Origin: Pseudothermotoga_B sp051235805
GTDB lineage: Bacteria; Thermotogota; Thermotogae; Thermotogales; DSM-5069
DNA length: 64,000 nt
Direction: 5' to 3'
Assembly (NCBI RefSeq): GCF_051235805.1
Contig: NZ_JBPNXV010000001.1
Location: forward strand, 620,001 to 684,000
The position numbers and the translations under genes were made by a program. Shown in pieces: positions 1 to 8,831 of this stretch; the first letter of the stretch is position 1, and each line of letters opens with the position of its first letter. Below the pieces are notes generated by a model that did no database searches, was not told the DNA's origin, and was given only the letters and a program-made list of their open reading frames with translations.

Positions 1-1757
1 TCGGGATTCACACCATTTTTGACCGAAAGATGGTATGCAAAGAGTTGAAGAGGTACAACCGAAAGAAACGGTGACAGATACCATGGGCAGTCTGGGTATT
101 CGATGATCTTTGTTGCATTTGCGAATATCTCATCTGATTTGTTGCTCAAAACTACCGCAGTGCCCTTTCTACAAGTTACCTCGTTTATATGCGATATGAT
201 CATGTTTGCCTGAGAACTGTGTGTGATAAAGAAAACTGGGTAGTTTTCACAGACCGAAGACAAAGGACCATGCTTGAACTCTGAAGAATAAACACCTTCT
301 ATATGATTGTACACAACTTCCTTTATCTTCAAAGCTCCCTCGAGTGCGATTCCATGACTGATACCATACCCAAGCATGTAGGAGTTCGAGAAGTCTATCT
401 CAGAGTTTAGAAGCTCTTGCACCTGTGGCAAGCTCGTCTGCAGGGCGTCTTTGAGAAGAGTTGGCAGTGTTTTTATGTCTTTCATGTACACGTCATCGAA
501 ACTCATCTTTGATGCCAAATAGTAAAGAACTACGAGTTCATTCATAAAGGTCTTGGTGGCAGGCACGGAGATCTCAAGCTCACAGCACAACGGTATATTC
601 AAAAGACTTCTCATCATGACCGTTGATCCCATTACGTTCACAATCGACAAAACCGTGGTTTTGTCCTCGATGGCGTTCAGTACGTTTATCACGTCCTTTG
701 TTTCACCACTCTGAGAGATGAGTATGACGACATCTTCCTTTGAAACGGAGTCTGAGTAGTTTTCAAGAAACCTACCAGCCTCGACGGCGATTGCAACTTT
801 CCTCGATAGTTTGTTAAAAAGATAGCTTCCAACCAGTGCCGCATGGTAAGAACTGCCTGCTCCAACCAAAAAGATGTGTCTTGAGCGTGAGAGAATGTTC
901 GTGTATCGGGAAAGGTCCATATCGAATCTGAGAAATTCAAGGAGTGCGGAGACCTTCTCGGGTTGTTCGTAGATTTCCTTTATCATGTAATGATCATAGC
1001 CAAGCTTTGATGTAGCTTCAGCAGATATGTCCATGACTTGAGGTTCTCTCTCTATTGGCTGACCTGTTTTGATATCACGAATTGTGAATCTGTTGTGGGT
1101 GAATTCGACGTACTCACCATCTTTCAAAGGTACTATTCTTCTGGTCAAAGGGATGATAGATGGCAGATCTGAAGAGGCACAGATGAAATCATTTCCAACA
1201 CCGAGATAGAGCGAAGAGCCGCGCTTAACACAATACATCTTGTCATCGTCGATGCGAGTTATCACACAAGCGAAGTCACCCTTCAGCAATTCTGCGGCTT
1301 TCTGGATTGCTACATTCATTTCTCTGTACTGATCGTAGAATTTTTCTATGGCGTGGACGACTATCTCACCATCGTTTTCACTTCTGATAGTGTGGTTCTC
1401 CTCTAAGAAACTCTTTCTGAGTTGTACCATGTTGATTATGTTTCCATTGTGGGCACCAACCATATCTTTGTCACAGTCATAATGTGGTTGTGAGTTTTTT
1501 TGAGAAGGCGTGCCAAAGGTTGCCCATCTCAATTGAGCGATGCCCTTAAATCCCTTGAGTTCGTTGAATTTCAATCTTTCACTCACTTCGTCAACGATAC
1601 CGACATCTTTGCGAAGTTCAACCTTTCCATCAATGGTTATGGCAGATATCCCAACTGAGTCATACCCTCTGTAGACCAGTCTCTGCGCAGCTTCTGTTAA
1701 GATCTTGCCCAGATTTTCCTTTTCTTCTTTGTAGATTATCCCAAAGACTCCACACAC
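1..1757 (-). CDS. glmS: Glutamine-fructose-6-phosphate aminotransferase (partial, C-terminal end missing)
   Basis: Makes glucosamine-6-phosphate from fructose-6-phosphate and glutamine, the first step towards UDP-GlcNAc and peptidoglycan; cytoplasmic. The start is GTG at 1757 behind a GGGGTG ribosome site, giving Cys2 (CGVFGII), the N-terminal nucleophile of class II amidotransferases, followed by RGYDSVGISA. The SIS sugar-isomerase half is seen as SQSGETKDV, PATKTF and FKHGPLSS, and the last in-window residues are FAYHLSVKNGVNP. About 585 codons are present against roughly 600 for the family, so only the terminal residues (normally DxPRxLAKSVTVE-like) lie outside. The frame is open throughout. 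It is divergent from the dehydratase gene at 1826, with 68 bp between. Confidence 0.95.
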   Translation of the reverse strand, partial: MCGVFGIIYKEEKENLGKILTEAAQRLVYRGYDSVGISAITIDGKVELRKDVGIVDEVSERLKFNELKGFKGIAQLRWATFGTPSQKNSQPHYDCDKDMVGAHNGNIINMVQLRKSFLEENHTIRSENDGEIVVHAIEKFYDQYREMNVAIQKAAELLKGDFACVITRIDDDKMYCVKRGSSLYLGVGNDFICASSDLPSIIPLTRRIVPLKDGEYVEFTHNRFTIRDIKTGQPIEREPQVMDISAEATSKLGYDHYMIKEIYEQPEKVSALLEFLRFDMDLSRYTNILSRSRHIFLVGAGSSYHAALVGSYLFNKLSRKVAIAVEAGRFLENYSDSVSKEDVVILISQSGETKDVINVLNAIEDKTTVLSIVNVMGSTVMMRSLLNIPLCCELEISVPATKTFMNELVVLYYLASKMSFDDVYMKDIKTLPTLLKDALQTSLPQVQELLNSEIDFSNSYMLGYGISHGIALEGALKIKEVVYNHIEGVYSSEFKHGPLSSVCENYPVFFITHSSQANMIISHINEVTCRKGTAVVLSNKSDEIFANATKIIEYPDCPWYLSPFLSVVPLQLFAYHLSVKNGVNP

Positions 1758-1789
1758 ATTTTTCACCCCATTCAAGAGTTTTTTCACAG

Positions 1790-1802
1790 AGTATAGTATA
1801 CT
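1790..1802. promoter_or_regulatory. Palindrome with two opposed -10-like boxes between divergent genes
   Basis: AGTATAGTATACT is a perfect 13-bp palindrome. It gives TATACT on the plus strand (1797-1802) and TATACT on the minus strand (1795-1790), so both glmS and the dehydratase operon could be fired from overlapping -10 boxes. No good -35 element is visible on either side, which leaves the promoter call tentative; it may equally be an operator. Confidence 0.4.
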
Positions 1803-1825
1803 GTTTTTCGGCAACGGAGGTATTC

Positions 1826-3067
1826 ATGAGTAAAAAGAGCGTTGGATTTGGGAAAGTTTTGAGAAAATACATGAACAAGCCCAATGTGGCAAGAAGAATT
1901 TTGTCTGTTGCTATTTCAGCAGAACTGGCAAGGAGAAAGGTTGTTGCCGGTGTACGCAATGACTTCGTGAGCTGGATGGATTATCATGCACTGCACGCAG
2001 TCAACGGTGCACTCAGCGGCGTTAAGACAGCTTGGGTGAATCTGTTCTTTCCGGTGGAGATCTTGCTCTCTTTTGGCGTGAACTGTGTTTCTGCTGAAGG
2101 ACTTGCCGGGATGTTTGCAGCGATGTATTTGGAGGATATACCGATCAGCAGAGCAGAAAGTTTTGGAATCTCCAGAAATCTGTGTACCTTTCACAGAACG
2201 GGTGTCGGTATATCGCTTCTTAAGGTTTTGCCAAAGCCTATCTTTGTCGCGACGACAAATATACTGTGCGATGGCAACATGCCAACCTTCAACACCTATT
2301 CGGTTTTGAACAACATTCCCATCTATGTGATAGATGTTCCTAGGTATGAAAGTAGCCAGAATGAGAGTTATCTTTCAAAACAACTTGAAAACTTAGTCTA
2401 TAACCTCGAGAATCACTTGGGTAGAAGATTTGATTATTCAAAATTAGTTGATGCCTTGAGGAGGGAAAAAGAGAGCTTCGAAATACTCAGAGAGTTCTAT
2501 CCAAGGCTTTGTGAAAGTCCACTGTCCATGGAACTGTACCAACATGTCAATGTTTTGTATGCGTTTCACATGAGGCCTAATCAGCTTGTGAAGGCTGTGA
2601 GATCTCTGACGGAAACGAAGGCTGTGCTCGACAAAAAGATAAGATTGCTTTGGCTTCACATGATACCGTACTACGACAACGAGCTGTACAAGATTTTCTC
2701 TAAGAACTCACCTTATGCTGTTGTGACGAGCGAGTTTGAATGGGACTGGTTGTATTGGTACCCAGATCCAGAAAAACCGTTCATCTCTCTGGCGCAGAAA
2801 GTTTTGAAAAACCCAGAGATTGGAGATCTTCAAAGGAGGGCACAGTTCGTAACGAAGTTAGCTCAAGACTTCAAAGTAAATGGTGTGATTCACTTCAACC
2901 ACTGGGGTTGTAAGCAATCTTCTGGTTCTGTATTCCTTCTCAAGGAAGTCTTTGAAGAACAGGGCATACCTTTTCTGGCATTAGATGGAGATTGTGTCGA
3001 TCACACCAATCAATCGATTGGACAATACAAAACGCGCATAGAGGCTTTCTTGGAGATGATTAGATGA
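1826..3067 (+). CDS. 2-hydroxyacyl-CoA dehydratase-like protein (HgdB/BcrC family)
   Basis: Belongs to the family of iron-sulfur subunits of 2-hydroxyacyl-CoA dehydratases and benzoyl-CoA reductases, which carry a [4Fe-4S] cluster and take an activated electron from a partner ATPase. The sequence (413 aa) has spaced cysteines at about residues 87, 120 (SRNLCTFHR), 148 (NILCDGN), 362 (HWGCKQSSG) and 390 (LDGDCVD), of which the 120/148/362 set resembles family cluster ligands. A GGAGGT site lies 6 nt before the ATG. The stop overlaps the next gene's ATG by 4 bp (ATGA), so the two are probably translationally coupled and form a complex. The substrate is unknown; many Thermotogota and Clostridia carry such uncharacterised pairs. 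The reaction is inferred only from family. Confidence 0.85.
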   Translation: MSKKSVGFGKVLRKYMNKPNVARRILSVAISAELARRKVVAGVRNDFVSWMDYHALHAVNGALSGVKTAWVNLFFPVEILLSFGVNCVSAEGLAGMFAAMYLEDIPISRAESFGISRNLCTFHRTGVGISLLKVLPKPIFVATTNILCDGNMPTFNTYSVLNNIPIYVIDVPRYESSQNESYLSKQLENLVYNLENHLGRRFDYSKLVDALRREKESFEILREFYPRLCESPLSMELYQHVNVLYAFHMRPNQLVKAVRSLTETKAVLDKKIRLLWLHMIPYYDNELYKIFSKNSPYAVVTSEFEWDWLYWYPDPEKPFISLAQKVLKNPEIGDLQRRAQFVTKLAQDFKVNGVIHFNHWGCKQSSGSVFLLKEVFEEQGIPFLALDGDCVDHTNQSIGQYKTRIEAFLEMIR

Positions 3068-4755
3068 TCGTTTACAACTGCCCTATGATGCCGTTTGAGT
3101 TTTTCAAAACACTTGAAGTTCCATACAGAAGAATCAAAGAGAGTGGATGTGAATTTGACAGGCTCAGTCCAAATCTGTGTTCTTTCTGTAAGAGATCTAT
3201 TTCGTTGATCGACAAAGACGATGTACTCGTATGGGTAGATTCTTGCGACTCTTCGAGGAGAGCGGCAGATTTCTTGAAAAAAACCAACAAAGTCTTCGAA
3301 CTGCATATTCCAGTGGTTTCAGACGAAGGCGCTGTCTTGAAGTTGGCAGATGAACTGAGAGCACTTTGGCAATTCTTGAACTCAATTTATGGTGAGAGAT
3401 CGTATGAGAAGCTGACCCAAACTCACAGAGAGATTCAAAGAGACCTTCAACTGCTTGGGAAGTTCATGGATGAAGATCTGAAAGAAGCAGTTCAGGTATA
3501 TGAAAGGATTACGAATGAAAAGTGGGTTGCATCGATCCAAGGTTCCAACACAAAGGTTTTGGTTATAGGAGCACCTGTTGATGAAAAGATCTGTAAGATC
3601 ATCGAAAAAAACAATGGTTTTGTGCTGAATGCGACCTGCTCTGGACCATTCGCACTTCTTTCAGAGATTGTTGACACAGGTGATCCTTTCAAAAATATAG
3701 CACACAGAATACTCCACAGGGATTTGATGTGTATGAGAGCAGCAAATCAAAGAAGGCTTTCAACTTTGATTGAGACGCTAAAGCCAGATTTGATCGTCTT
3801 GCACACCGTCAAATTCTGCGATTTTTACAGTTTTGACGAGAGAGAGTTGAAGCAATTGGGTGTGCCGTTCGTCGCCATCGAGAACGATCTGACCAGCTCT
3901 TCGAACGCTCAGATCGAGACTCGTATACAAGCTTTGATGGAACTGGCAAAAGACCACAAGAGCAACAATAACGGTGAATACGAACTTTTTGCCGGGATCG
4001 ACAGTGGATCGACTACAACAAAGATTGCTGTAATCGATCAAAAGGCAGTGTTGCTGTATCAAAAGGTGACTAAAACAGGCGCTTACCCGGCACTGACAGC
4101 GAAGAGACTGTACGAAGAGATGCTCAAAGATTCGAAAATTCCTGCAGAAAAGGTCTATCTTGTGGCTACTGGATATGGAAGGGCTTCATTGAACTTCGCT
4201 AACGAACAGGTAACGGAGATCACCTGTCATGCAAAGGGTGTGCAGTACTTTTTTCCATCTGTGAGAACGATCATCGACATAGGTGGACAAGACAGCAAGG
4301 TGATAAAGGTTGACAATGGTCAGGTTGTTGAGTTCGTCATGAATGACAAGTGTGCCGCTGGAACGGGAAGATTTCTCGAGGTAATGGCGAATGTTTTGGA
4401 TGTTCCTTTACAGAAGATAGGAAGATTGTCTTTGAACCACAGAAATGAAATAGACATCAGCAGCGTGTGTACAGTTTTTGCAGAATCAGAAGTTGTATCA
4501 CTCAGAGCCATGGGACATACAAGAGAAGATATACTATACGCAATTCACAGAGCGATTGCAAGGCGCATTGGTTCTATGTACGACAGAATCAAGGGTGCAC
4601 CGCCTGTGATCCTGACAGGTGGAGTGGCACTCAACGAGGGCTTAAAAGCAGCACTCGAGGCATTGTTAAAGGTTCCAACTGAAGTTCCGACTCAGCCTGT
4701 GATCACTGGTGCGCTGGGCGCAGCGGTCATTGGGCTTCTCAAAAACCGGCGTTAA
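3064..4755 (+). CDS. Fusion of HgdB-like domain with 2-hydroxyacyl-CoA dehydratase activator ATPase (HgdC-like)
   Basis: 563 aa. Residues 1-300 resemble a dehydratase subunit, with Cys39, Cys42, Cys61, Cys192 and Cys252. Residues 308-563 are an ASKHA-fold activator (BadF/BadG/HgdC family): phosphate loop GIDSGSTTTK (311-320), DIGGQDSK near 405-412, and the two cysteines that in HgdC homodimers hold a shared [4Fe-4S] cluster, Cys430 (NDKCAAGTGRF) and Cys469 (SSVCTVFAESE). In known systems the activator hydrolyses ATP to inject a low-potential electron into the dehydratase. Here acceptor-like and activator domains are on one chain, beside a second HgdB-like protein. The 3' end overlaps ispE by 17 bp tail to tail, with no visible terminator between them. 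Confidence 0.88.
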   Translation: MIVYNCPMMPFEFFKTLEVPYRRIKESGCEFDRLSPNLCSFCKRSISLIDKDDVLVWVDSCDSSRRAADFLKKTNKVFELHIPVVSDEGAVLKLADELRALWQFLNSIYGERSYEKLTQTHREIQRDLQLLGKFMDEDLKEAVQVYERITNEKWVASIQGSNTKVLVIGAPVDEKICKIIEKNNGFVLNATCSGPFALLSEIVDTGDPFKNIAHRILHRDLMCMRAANQRRLSTLIETLKPDLIVLHTVKFCDFYSFDERELKQLGVPFVAIENDLTSSSNAQIETRIQALMELAKDHKSNNNGEYELFAGIDSGSTTTKIAVIDQKAVLLYQKVTKTGAYPALTAKRLYEEMLKDSKIPAEKVYLVATGYGRASLNFANEQVTEITCHAKGVQYFFPSVRTIIDIGGQDSKVIKVDNGQVVEFVMNDKCAAGTGRFLEVMANVLDVPLQKIGRLSLNHRNEIDISSVCTVFAESEVVSLRAMGHTREDILYAIHRAIARRIGSMYDRIKGAPPVILTGGVALNEGLKAALEALLKVPTEVPTQPVITGALGAAVIGLLKNRR

Positions 4756-5551
4756 AGGCATACTCACCACCGTGACTGTGAACCGCAAAGATACAAGATC
4801 CTGTGCCTGTCATCATGGCAACAATGGGGTTTTCCAACCATGCGTTGTTGAGATTGGTGGATATCTCAGGATATAGAGAACAAATGGGCTTTTGAAAGAC
4901 GTTGTAAGAAAGAGATTTTATAGACTGTGTGTCGTGATTTCTATAGGCATCGTAGAGTTTTTCAATTGGTTTTGGTCCTCTGTCAAAGTTATCTGGTGTG
5001 AGCATTGAGTAGGCATCTTTGGTTGAAATCTTGATCTTCGAGCAGAAGAGATTGACGGTGTAACCAATGAGTGGTTCGAGGTGAGTTATTCTTTCACCCC
5101 TTCCTTCGACTAAGGCAGTGCCTCCATCTATTAGAAAAGGTACATCAGAACCAACCTTCTGTGCCATGAAGACGATCTCGTCTTTGGGAATCTTCAACTT
5201 TCTCGAAAGGAATCTGAGCGTCGCGGCAGCATCTGAGCTACCGCCACCGAGCCCAGAACCTATCGGTATCTTCTTGGTCAATCTCACCTTCATACCAAAG
5301 TCCATTCTGTAATACCGACAAACAGTCTCGAAGGCTTTTTCAATCAAGTTTTGACCTTCGATTGCCACAGTGGACTCTATCTCGATACCGAGATTGTCTG
5401 TCAGCCTAAACTCAAGCAAATCACACAGATCTATTGTTTGAAAGATTCCAACGATGTTGTGAAACCCATCTTCACGCTTTGAAAGTACATCTAAGTACAA
5501 GTTCAGCTTTGCATAAGCTCTTTCAACTTCACAACGGTCAGATATGACCAT
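4739..5551 (-). CDS. ispE: 4-diphosphocytidyl-2-C-methyl-D-erythritol kinase
   Basis: Phosphorylates CDP-methylerythritol with ATP in the non-mevalonate isoprenoid pathway; cytoplasmic GHMP kinase. The sequence shows YAKLNLYLDVL near residue 13, the GHMP phosphate-binding loop PIGSGLGGGSSDAA in the middle and a C-terminal TGTGSCIFA glycine motif; 270 aa is slightly short of the usual 280-290. The chosen ATG at 5551 lies inside the Nudix gene (49-bp overlap) and its GGAGGG site is almost adjacent, so the exact start is not certain and translation is probably coupled. Last gene of the long minus-strand operon. Confidence 0.92.
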   Translation of the reverse strand: MVISDRCEVERAYAKLNLYLDVLSKREDGFHNIVGIFQTIDLCDLLEFRLTDNLGIEIESTVAIEGQNLIEKAFETVCRYYRMDFGMKVRLTKKIPIGSGLGGGSSDAAATLRFLSRKLKIPKDEIVFMAQKVGSDVPFLIDGGTALVEGRGERITHLEPLIGYTVNLFCSKIKISTKDAYSMLTPDNFDRGPKPIEKLYDAYRNHDTQSIKSLSYNVFQKPICSLYPEISTNLNNAWLENPIVAMMTGTGSCIFAVHSHGGEYAFNAGF

Positions 5552-6093
5552 CCCTCCAAGTTCTTTTCGAGCTCATCAAATGAATCGAGTGATCTGAATG
5601 CGTGTTCAAACATATCTGGTTCATTCAAACCATAGAAGATGACGGTTGCGAGATACAAAAGACCCACGTGCACGCGGCTGACAGAAGATGCCGTATCGTT
5701 TATCAGACCGATGTATTTCAAATCGAGGAGCTGCACCTTTACCTCTTCATTTATCTCTCTTGTCATACCATTCACGAACGCCTGCCATGGATCTGGGCTG
5801 TCTTCAAATCTTATGTGACCGCCGACGCCGACCGAGTATTTGTTGTGAAGTCTTTTTTCACCTTGTTTGTCAGTTCTTCGAAGTAAGAGAATGCCTTGAT
5901 CGGTTTTCATCACCACATAGGGTATGACCTGTCTAAGCTCTTCGTCGTATTCTGCAAAGTCCCTTGTGATGAATCTGCCTTGTTCTTCGATGATCTTCTT
6001 GATATGATCGATCTTCACTTCGATAACACCCTTTTCCCCATTTGTCAATCTTTCGACTTCATGAGTCGGAATGACCAAGACTTTTTCTTGCAA
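5503..6093 (-). CDS. Nudix-superfamily hydrolase (phosphoesterase)
   Basis: 196 aa, starting with TTG at 6093 seven bases after a GGAGG site. A Nudix-like helix is visible at residues 92-118: GGHIRFED then REINEEV, with the Mg-binding REUxEE core intact but about seven extra residues between the glycine part and the REUxEE part compared with the canonical box. The usual activity would be cleavage of a nucleoside diphosphate linked to another group; the actual substrate cannot be told. Lies 13 bp after tdk and overlaps ispE, so it is inside the operon. Confidence 0.8.
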   Translation of the reverse strand: MQEKVLVIPTHEVERLTNGEKGVIEVKIDHIKKIIEEQGRFITRDFAEYDEELRQVIPYVVMKTDQGILLLRRTDKQGEKRLHNKYSVGVGGHIRFEDSPDPWQAFVNGMTREINEEVKVQLLDLKYIGLINDTASSVSRVHVGLLYLATVIFYGLNEPDMFEHAFRSLDSFDELEKNLEGWSYLTVVKLKELMQS

Positions 6094-6106
6094 GATAAAG
6101 CCTCCT

Positions 6107-6667
6107 TTACTCTTTTGCGGAAGATATGAGTTGATTGTAACAGTCTCTGCAGACAGCTATGTACTTTTCTTTTCCTCCAACGTCTATCTCTGAGTCATCC
6201 TTGACCAACTTGTATGTAAGTGTTGCATTGTACTCACCGCAGAGATTGCAGACAGCCCGCTTCTTGATGATCTCCGTGGCAAGTGACATCAAAAGTGCCG
6301 TTGTTTCAAAGGGGTTTTGTTTGAAGGTCATATCGAGCCCCGCGCAGAAGACATTCACATTCTTGTCCAAAAGATCTCTCACTATTCTGACTAAATCTTT
6401 ATCAAAGAACTGCACTTCATCGAAAAAAATAGCTTCCACTGGGTGGTTCATATAGCGCAAAATATCACTGGCTTTCTCAACGGCAATGGCTTCTACTTCG
6501 AGACCTGCATGTGTTTTGACGGCAGTTGTGCCGTACCTGTTGTCGAGTGCTGGTTTGAAGATAATCACTCTCTTTTTACCCAATTTGTATATCTCCACGT
6601 AAGAGAGCAGTTCGGTAGTCTTTCCTGAATACATAGGTCCTACGATCAATGTCAATTTTCCCGCCAT
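6107..6667 (-). CDS. tdk: Thymidine kinase
   Basis: Salvage kinase making dTMP from thymidine and ATP; cytosolic, usually tetrameric type II TK. 186 aa from ATG at 6667, preceded by AGGAGG. Walker A GPMYSGKT at residues 10-17, FDEVQFFD as the Walker B region with catalytic Glu, and two CxxC zinc pairs (CNLC and CRDC) that form the structural zinc site in the C-terminal lasso domain. The open frame runs 66 codons further upstream, but that extension overlaps the recombinase gene in another frame and lacks any TK feature. The ATG lies 2 bp after the recombinase stop. Confidence 0.95.
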   Translation of the reverse strand: MAGKLTLIVGPMYSGKTTELLSYVEIYKLGKKRVIIFKPALDNRYGTTAVKTHAGLEVEAIAVEKASDILRYMNHPVEAIFFDEVQFFDKDLVRIVRDLLDKNVNVFCAGLDMTFKQNPFETTALLMSLATEIIKKRAVCNLCGEYNATLTYKLVKDDSEIDVGGKEKYIAVCRDCYNQLISSAKE

Positions 6668-6669
6668 CT

Positions 6670-7548
6670 TCAACCCTCCTGAAGAAGTTTGTTCACCGCA
6701 TCGACTTTTTCTTGGTCCACGACGTGCAGATACACACTGGTTGTAGACAGATTGGAATGACCCAAGAGATCTTGAACAACTCTTATGTTCACGCCTCTTT
6801 GAAGAAGATGTGTTGCAAAAGAATGCCTCAGCGTGTGGGGATGGATTCTTTTTGTTATCCCACATGCCTTAGCATACCGCCTTATGATTCTGAAAACCGT
6901 GCTTGGATGTATTCTCATCGTTCTGCCAAAGAGGAAGTCTGAGGAAGTTCTCTCACTTTTGCTGAGATATTCTCTCAACTCTGTGGTGAGTTGGCCATTC
7001 AGTGGAACGATTCTGTCTTTCTTGCCCTTACCCATGTTGATCCTCACACAAGCCGGTGAAAAGGATAGATCTTCAACCTTCAGATTACACAGTTCGCTCA
7101 CTCTCAAACCGCAGAGATAGAGTAGAGACAAAATCAGATGATCTCGGTCGTTGGCCTTTGAAACTTCGAGCAGTCTTTGTACTTCATGGAGCGTTAAGAA
7201 GTCTGGCATTCTCCTGTATGATTTTGGGTTTTTTATACTCTGCCAAGGATTAGTGCTGCAGGTTCCTTTTAAAACGAGGTAGTTTGCAAAACTTCTGAGT
7301 GAACAGAGTTTTCTAGCCAAAGAACTCGATGTGAGCCTTCTGTCTTTGGATTTCGAAAGGAATTTGACATATTCTTCTGCTACCTCTCTTGAAAGATCTT
7401 TTAGCTGCAGCCCTTTTTTTGTCAAAAAATCGATGAACTGATTTACATCACCCATATAGGCTATGACTGTGTGGTCAGAGAGTCTTCTTATGTGTGATAA
7501 GTACTCAGAAAAATCTCTTACGATCTCTTGCAATCTCTCACCATCCAA
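6670..7548 (-). CDS. Tyrosine recombinase of the XerC/XerD type
   Basis: 292 aa. An N-terminal SAM-like DNA-binding domain (about residues 5-95) is followed by the catalytic domain with all six signature residues: Arg149 (CGLRVSEL), Lys in GKGKKDR (173-179), His238 and Arg241 (HPHTLRH), His264 (LLGHSNLSTT) and nucleophile Tyr273 (SVYLHV). Expected to resolve chromosome dimers at a dif site. The start is a TTG at 7548 overlapping the transporter gene by 11 bp; no good ribosome site is visible, so coupling or a slightly later TTG is possible. Its place in a metabolic operon rather than with a phage suggests the housekeeping Xer protein. Confidence 0.9.
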   Translation of the reverse strand: MDGERLQEIVRDFSEYLSHIRRLSDHTVIAYMGDVNQFIDFLTKKGLQLKDLSREVAEEYVKFLSKSKDRRLTSSSLARKLCSLRSFANYLVLKGTCSTNPWQSIKNPKSYRRMPDFLTLHEVQRLLEVSKANDRDHLILSLLYLCGLRVSELCNLKVEDLSFSPACVRINMGKGKKDRIVPLNGQLTTELREYLSKSERTSSDFLFGRTMRIHPSTVFRIIRRYAKACGITKRIHPHTLRHSFATHLLQRGVNIRVVQDLLGHSNLSTTSVYLHVVDQEKVDAVNKLLQEG

Positions 7549-8812
7549 TCGCGTTCATCACTATCACATACAAGTTCACCACAGCGAGCATCAAGATACT
7601 CTTTGGCATCATTTTCTTGGAGAAATCTGCAAAACTAATAGTCTTGTTGGTGTACTTTTTCACCAAGGAGACGCCGACGATATTCACAGCAGCACCAATC
7701 GTTGTCCCGTTGGCACCTAATGATGCACCAAGTGAGAGTGCCCACCAGAAATTGGTGTTTGAGTATGCTGCAACAAGTGATTGAACAACAGGCACCAAAA
7801 CAACCGTTGCCGGGACAGCACTCAGAAACATCGCTGCGAACCCAGAAAACCATACTAATGCCGTCAAGAGAAGGTATTGTGATCGAATGGAGGCAAAAGC
7901 GTTCGCCAGATAGCCAATTACTCCCACTTCTCTCATGACATAAGTTATCATGAACAGGCCTATGAGGAAAAAGAGAGTATCCCACTCAACCTCTTTTGCA
8001 GCGTCTTCAAAAGATTTTCCAAATATGAGCAGTGAGATAGTTGCGCCAGCCATGGAGATCAATGACATCTCGTAGCCTAACACTTTGTGAAGGGTGAATG
8101 CGGTTATCACCGAGAGAAAGACGATGAGCAATGCTGCTGTTTTCTTTTTGTCTATTATAGCTGCCTTTGGGTCTGTAGCTGCGAGTTGTCTCAACTTTTG
8201 TTGTATCTCTTCATCTTTAGAGACCCCCCCAAACCAAGCGTAGACTTGAAGCATGAGTATGATGATGGCTACAGGCGCAAGGTGCACTATAAAACTTGTA
8301 AAACTGAGTTTGCTCACAGAACCGATGATGATGTTCGGTGGATCACCGATCATCGTAGATGCACCTCCGATGTTGGAGGCGACTATCGCTATGGTCATCA
8401 AATTCACCGGATCGAGATCAACGACATCGCATATGAAGAGCAGTATTGGTGCAAATATCAAGACTGTTGTCACGTTGTCCAAGAAGGCAGATAATAAAGC
8501 AACAACGATCATGATTATTGAAAGCGTTCTTCTAATATCTCCTTTTCCCAATCTCACTGCATAGACTGCGACAAACTGGAAAAATCCGGCTGCTTTGAGC
8601 ATACCAACTATTATCATCATCCCCATGAGAAGTCCTATTGTGTTGAAGTCTATGAATCTTGAAAGGTTCTCAAGATTCATGGTTTTCGAAATCCCGGTAA
8701 AACTGACCAGCAATGCCATCAAAAAGACCATCACAGATGTTTTGAATTTGCTGCTCAGAATGAAGTAGTATGTCACACAGAAAAGCACGATCATAAAAAT
8801 CTGACTGAACAT
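7538..8812 (-). CDS. ArsB/NhaD/DASS-type ion transporter
   Basis: 424 aa integral membrane protein of the ion transporter superfamily (CitMHS/ArsB/SLC13). Around 11 hydrophobic segments; two similar halves each carry a glycine- and asparagine-rich re-entrant motif: SNIGGASTMIGDPPNIIIG in the N-terminal half and GASLGANGTTIGAAVN in the C-terminal half. The IGDPPN motif is typical of ArsB/P-protein relatives. The substrate may be an oxyanion or a dicarboxylate; sitting directly after moeA makes an oxyanion attractive but that is inference. ATG at 8812 follows a GAGGTG site. Confidence 0.85.
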   Translation of the reverse strand: MFSQIFMIVLFCVTYYFILSSKFKTSVMVFLMALLVSFTGISKTMNLENLSRFIDFNTIGLLMGMMIIVGMLKAAGFFQFVAVYAVRLGKGDIRRTLSIIMIVVALLSAFLDNVTTVLIFAPILLFICDVVDLDPVNLMTIAIVASNIGGASTMIGDPPNIIIGSVSKLSFTSFIVHLAPVAIIILMLQVYAWFGGVSKDEEIQQKLRQLAATDPKAAIIDKKKTAALLIVFLSVITAFTLHKVLGYEMSLISMAGATISLLIFGKSFEDAAKEVEWDTLFFLIGLFMITYVMREVGVIGYLANAFASIRSQYLLLTALVWFSGFAAMFLSAVPATVVLVPVVQSLVAAYSNTNFWWALSLGASLGANGTTIGAAVNIVGVSLVKKYTNKTISFADFSKKMMPKSILMLAVVNLYVIVMNAIGW

Positions 8813-8831
8813 TTGAGATCACCTCTTCAGA

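Noticed and set aside
6668..6865. 66-codon N-terminal extension of thymidine kinase
   Set aside because: It overlaps the recombinase in another frame, adds no family sequence, and the strong AGGAGG site fits ATG 6667.
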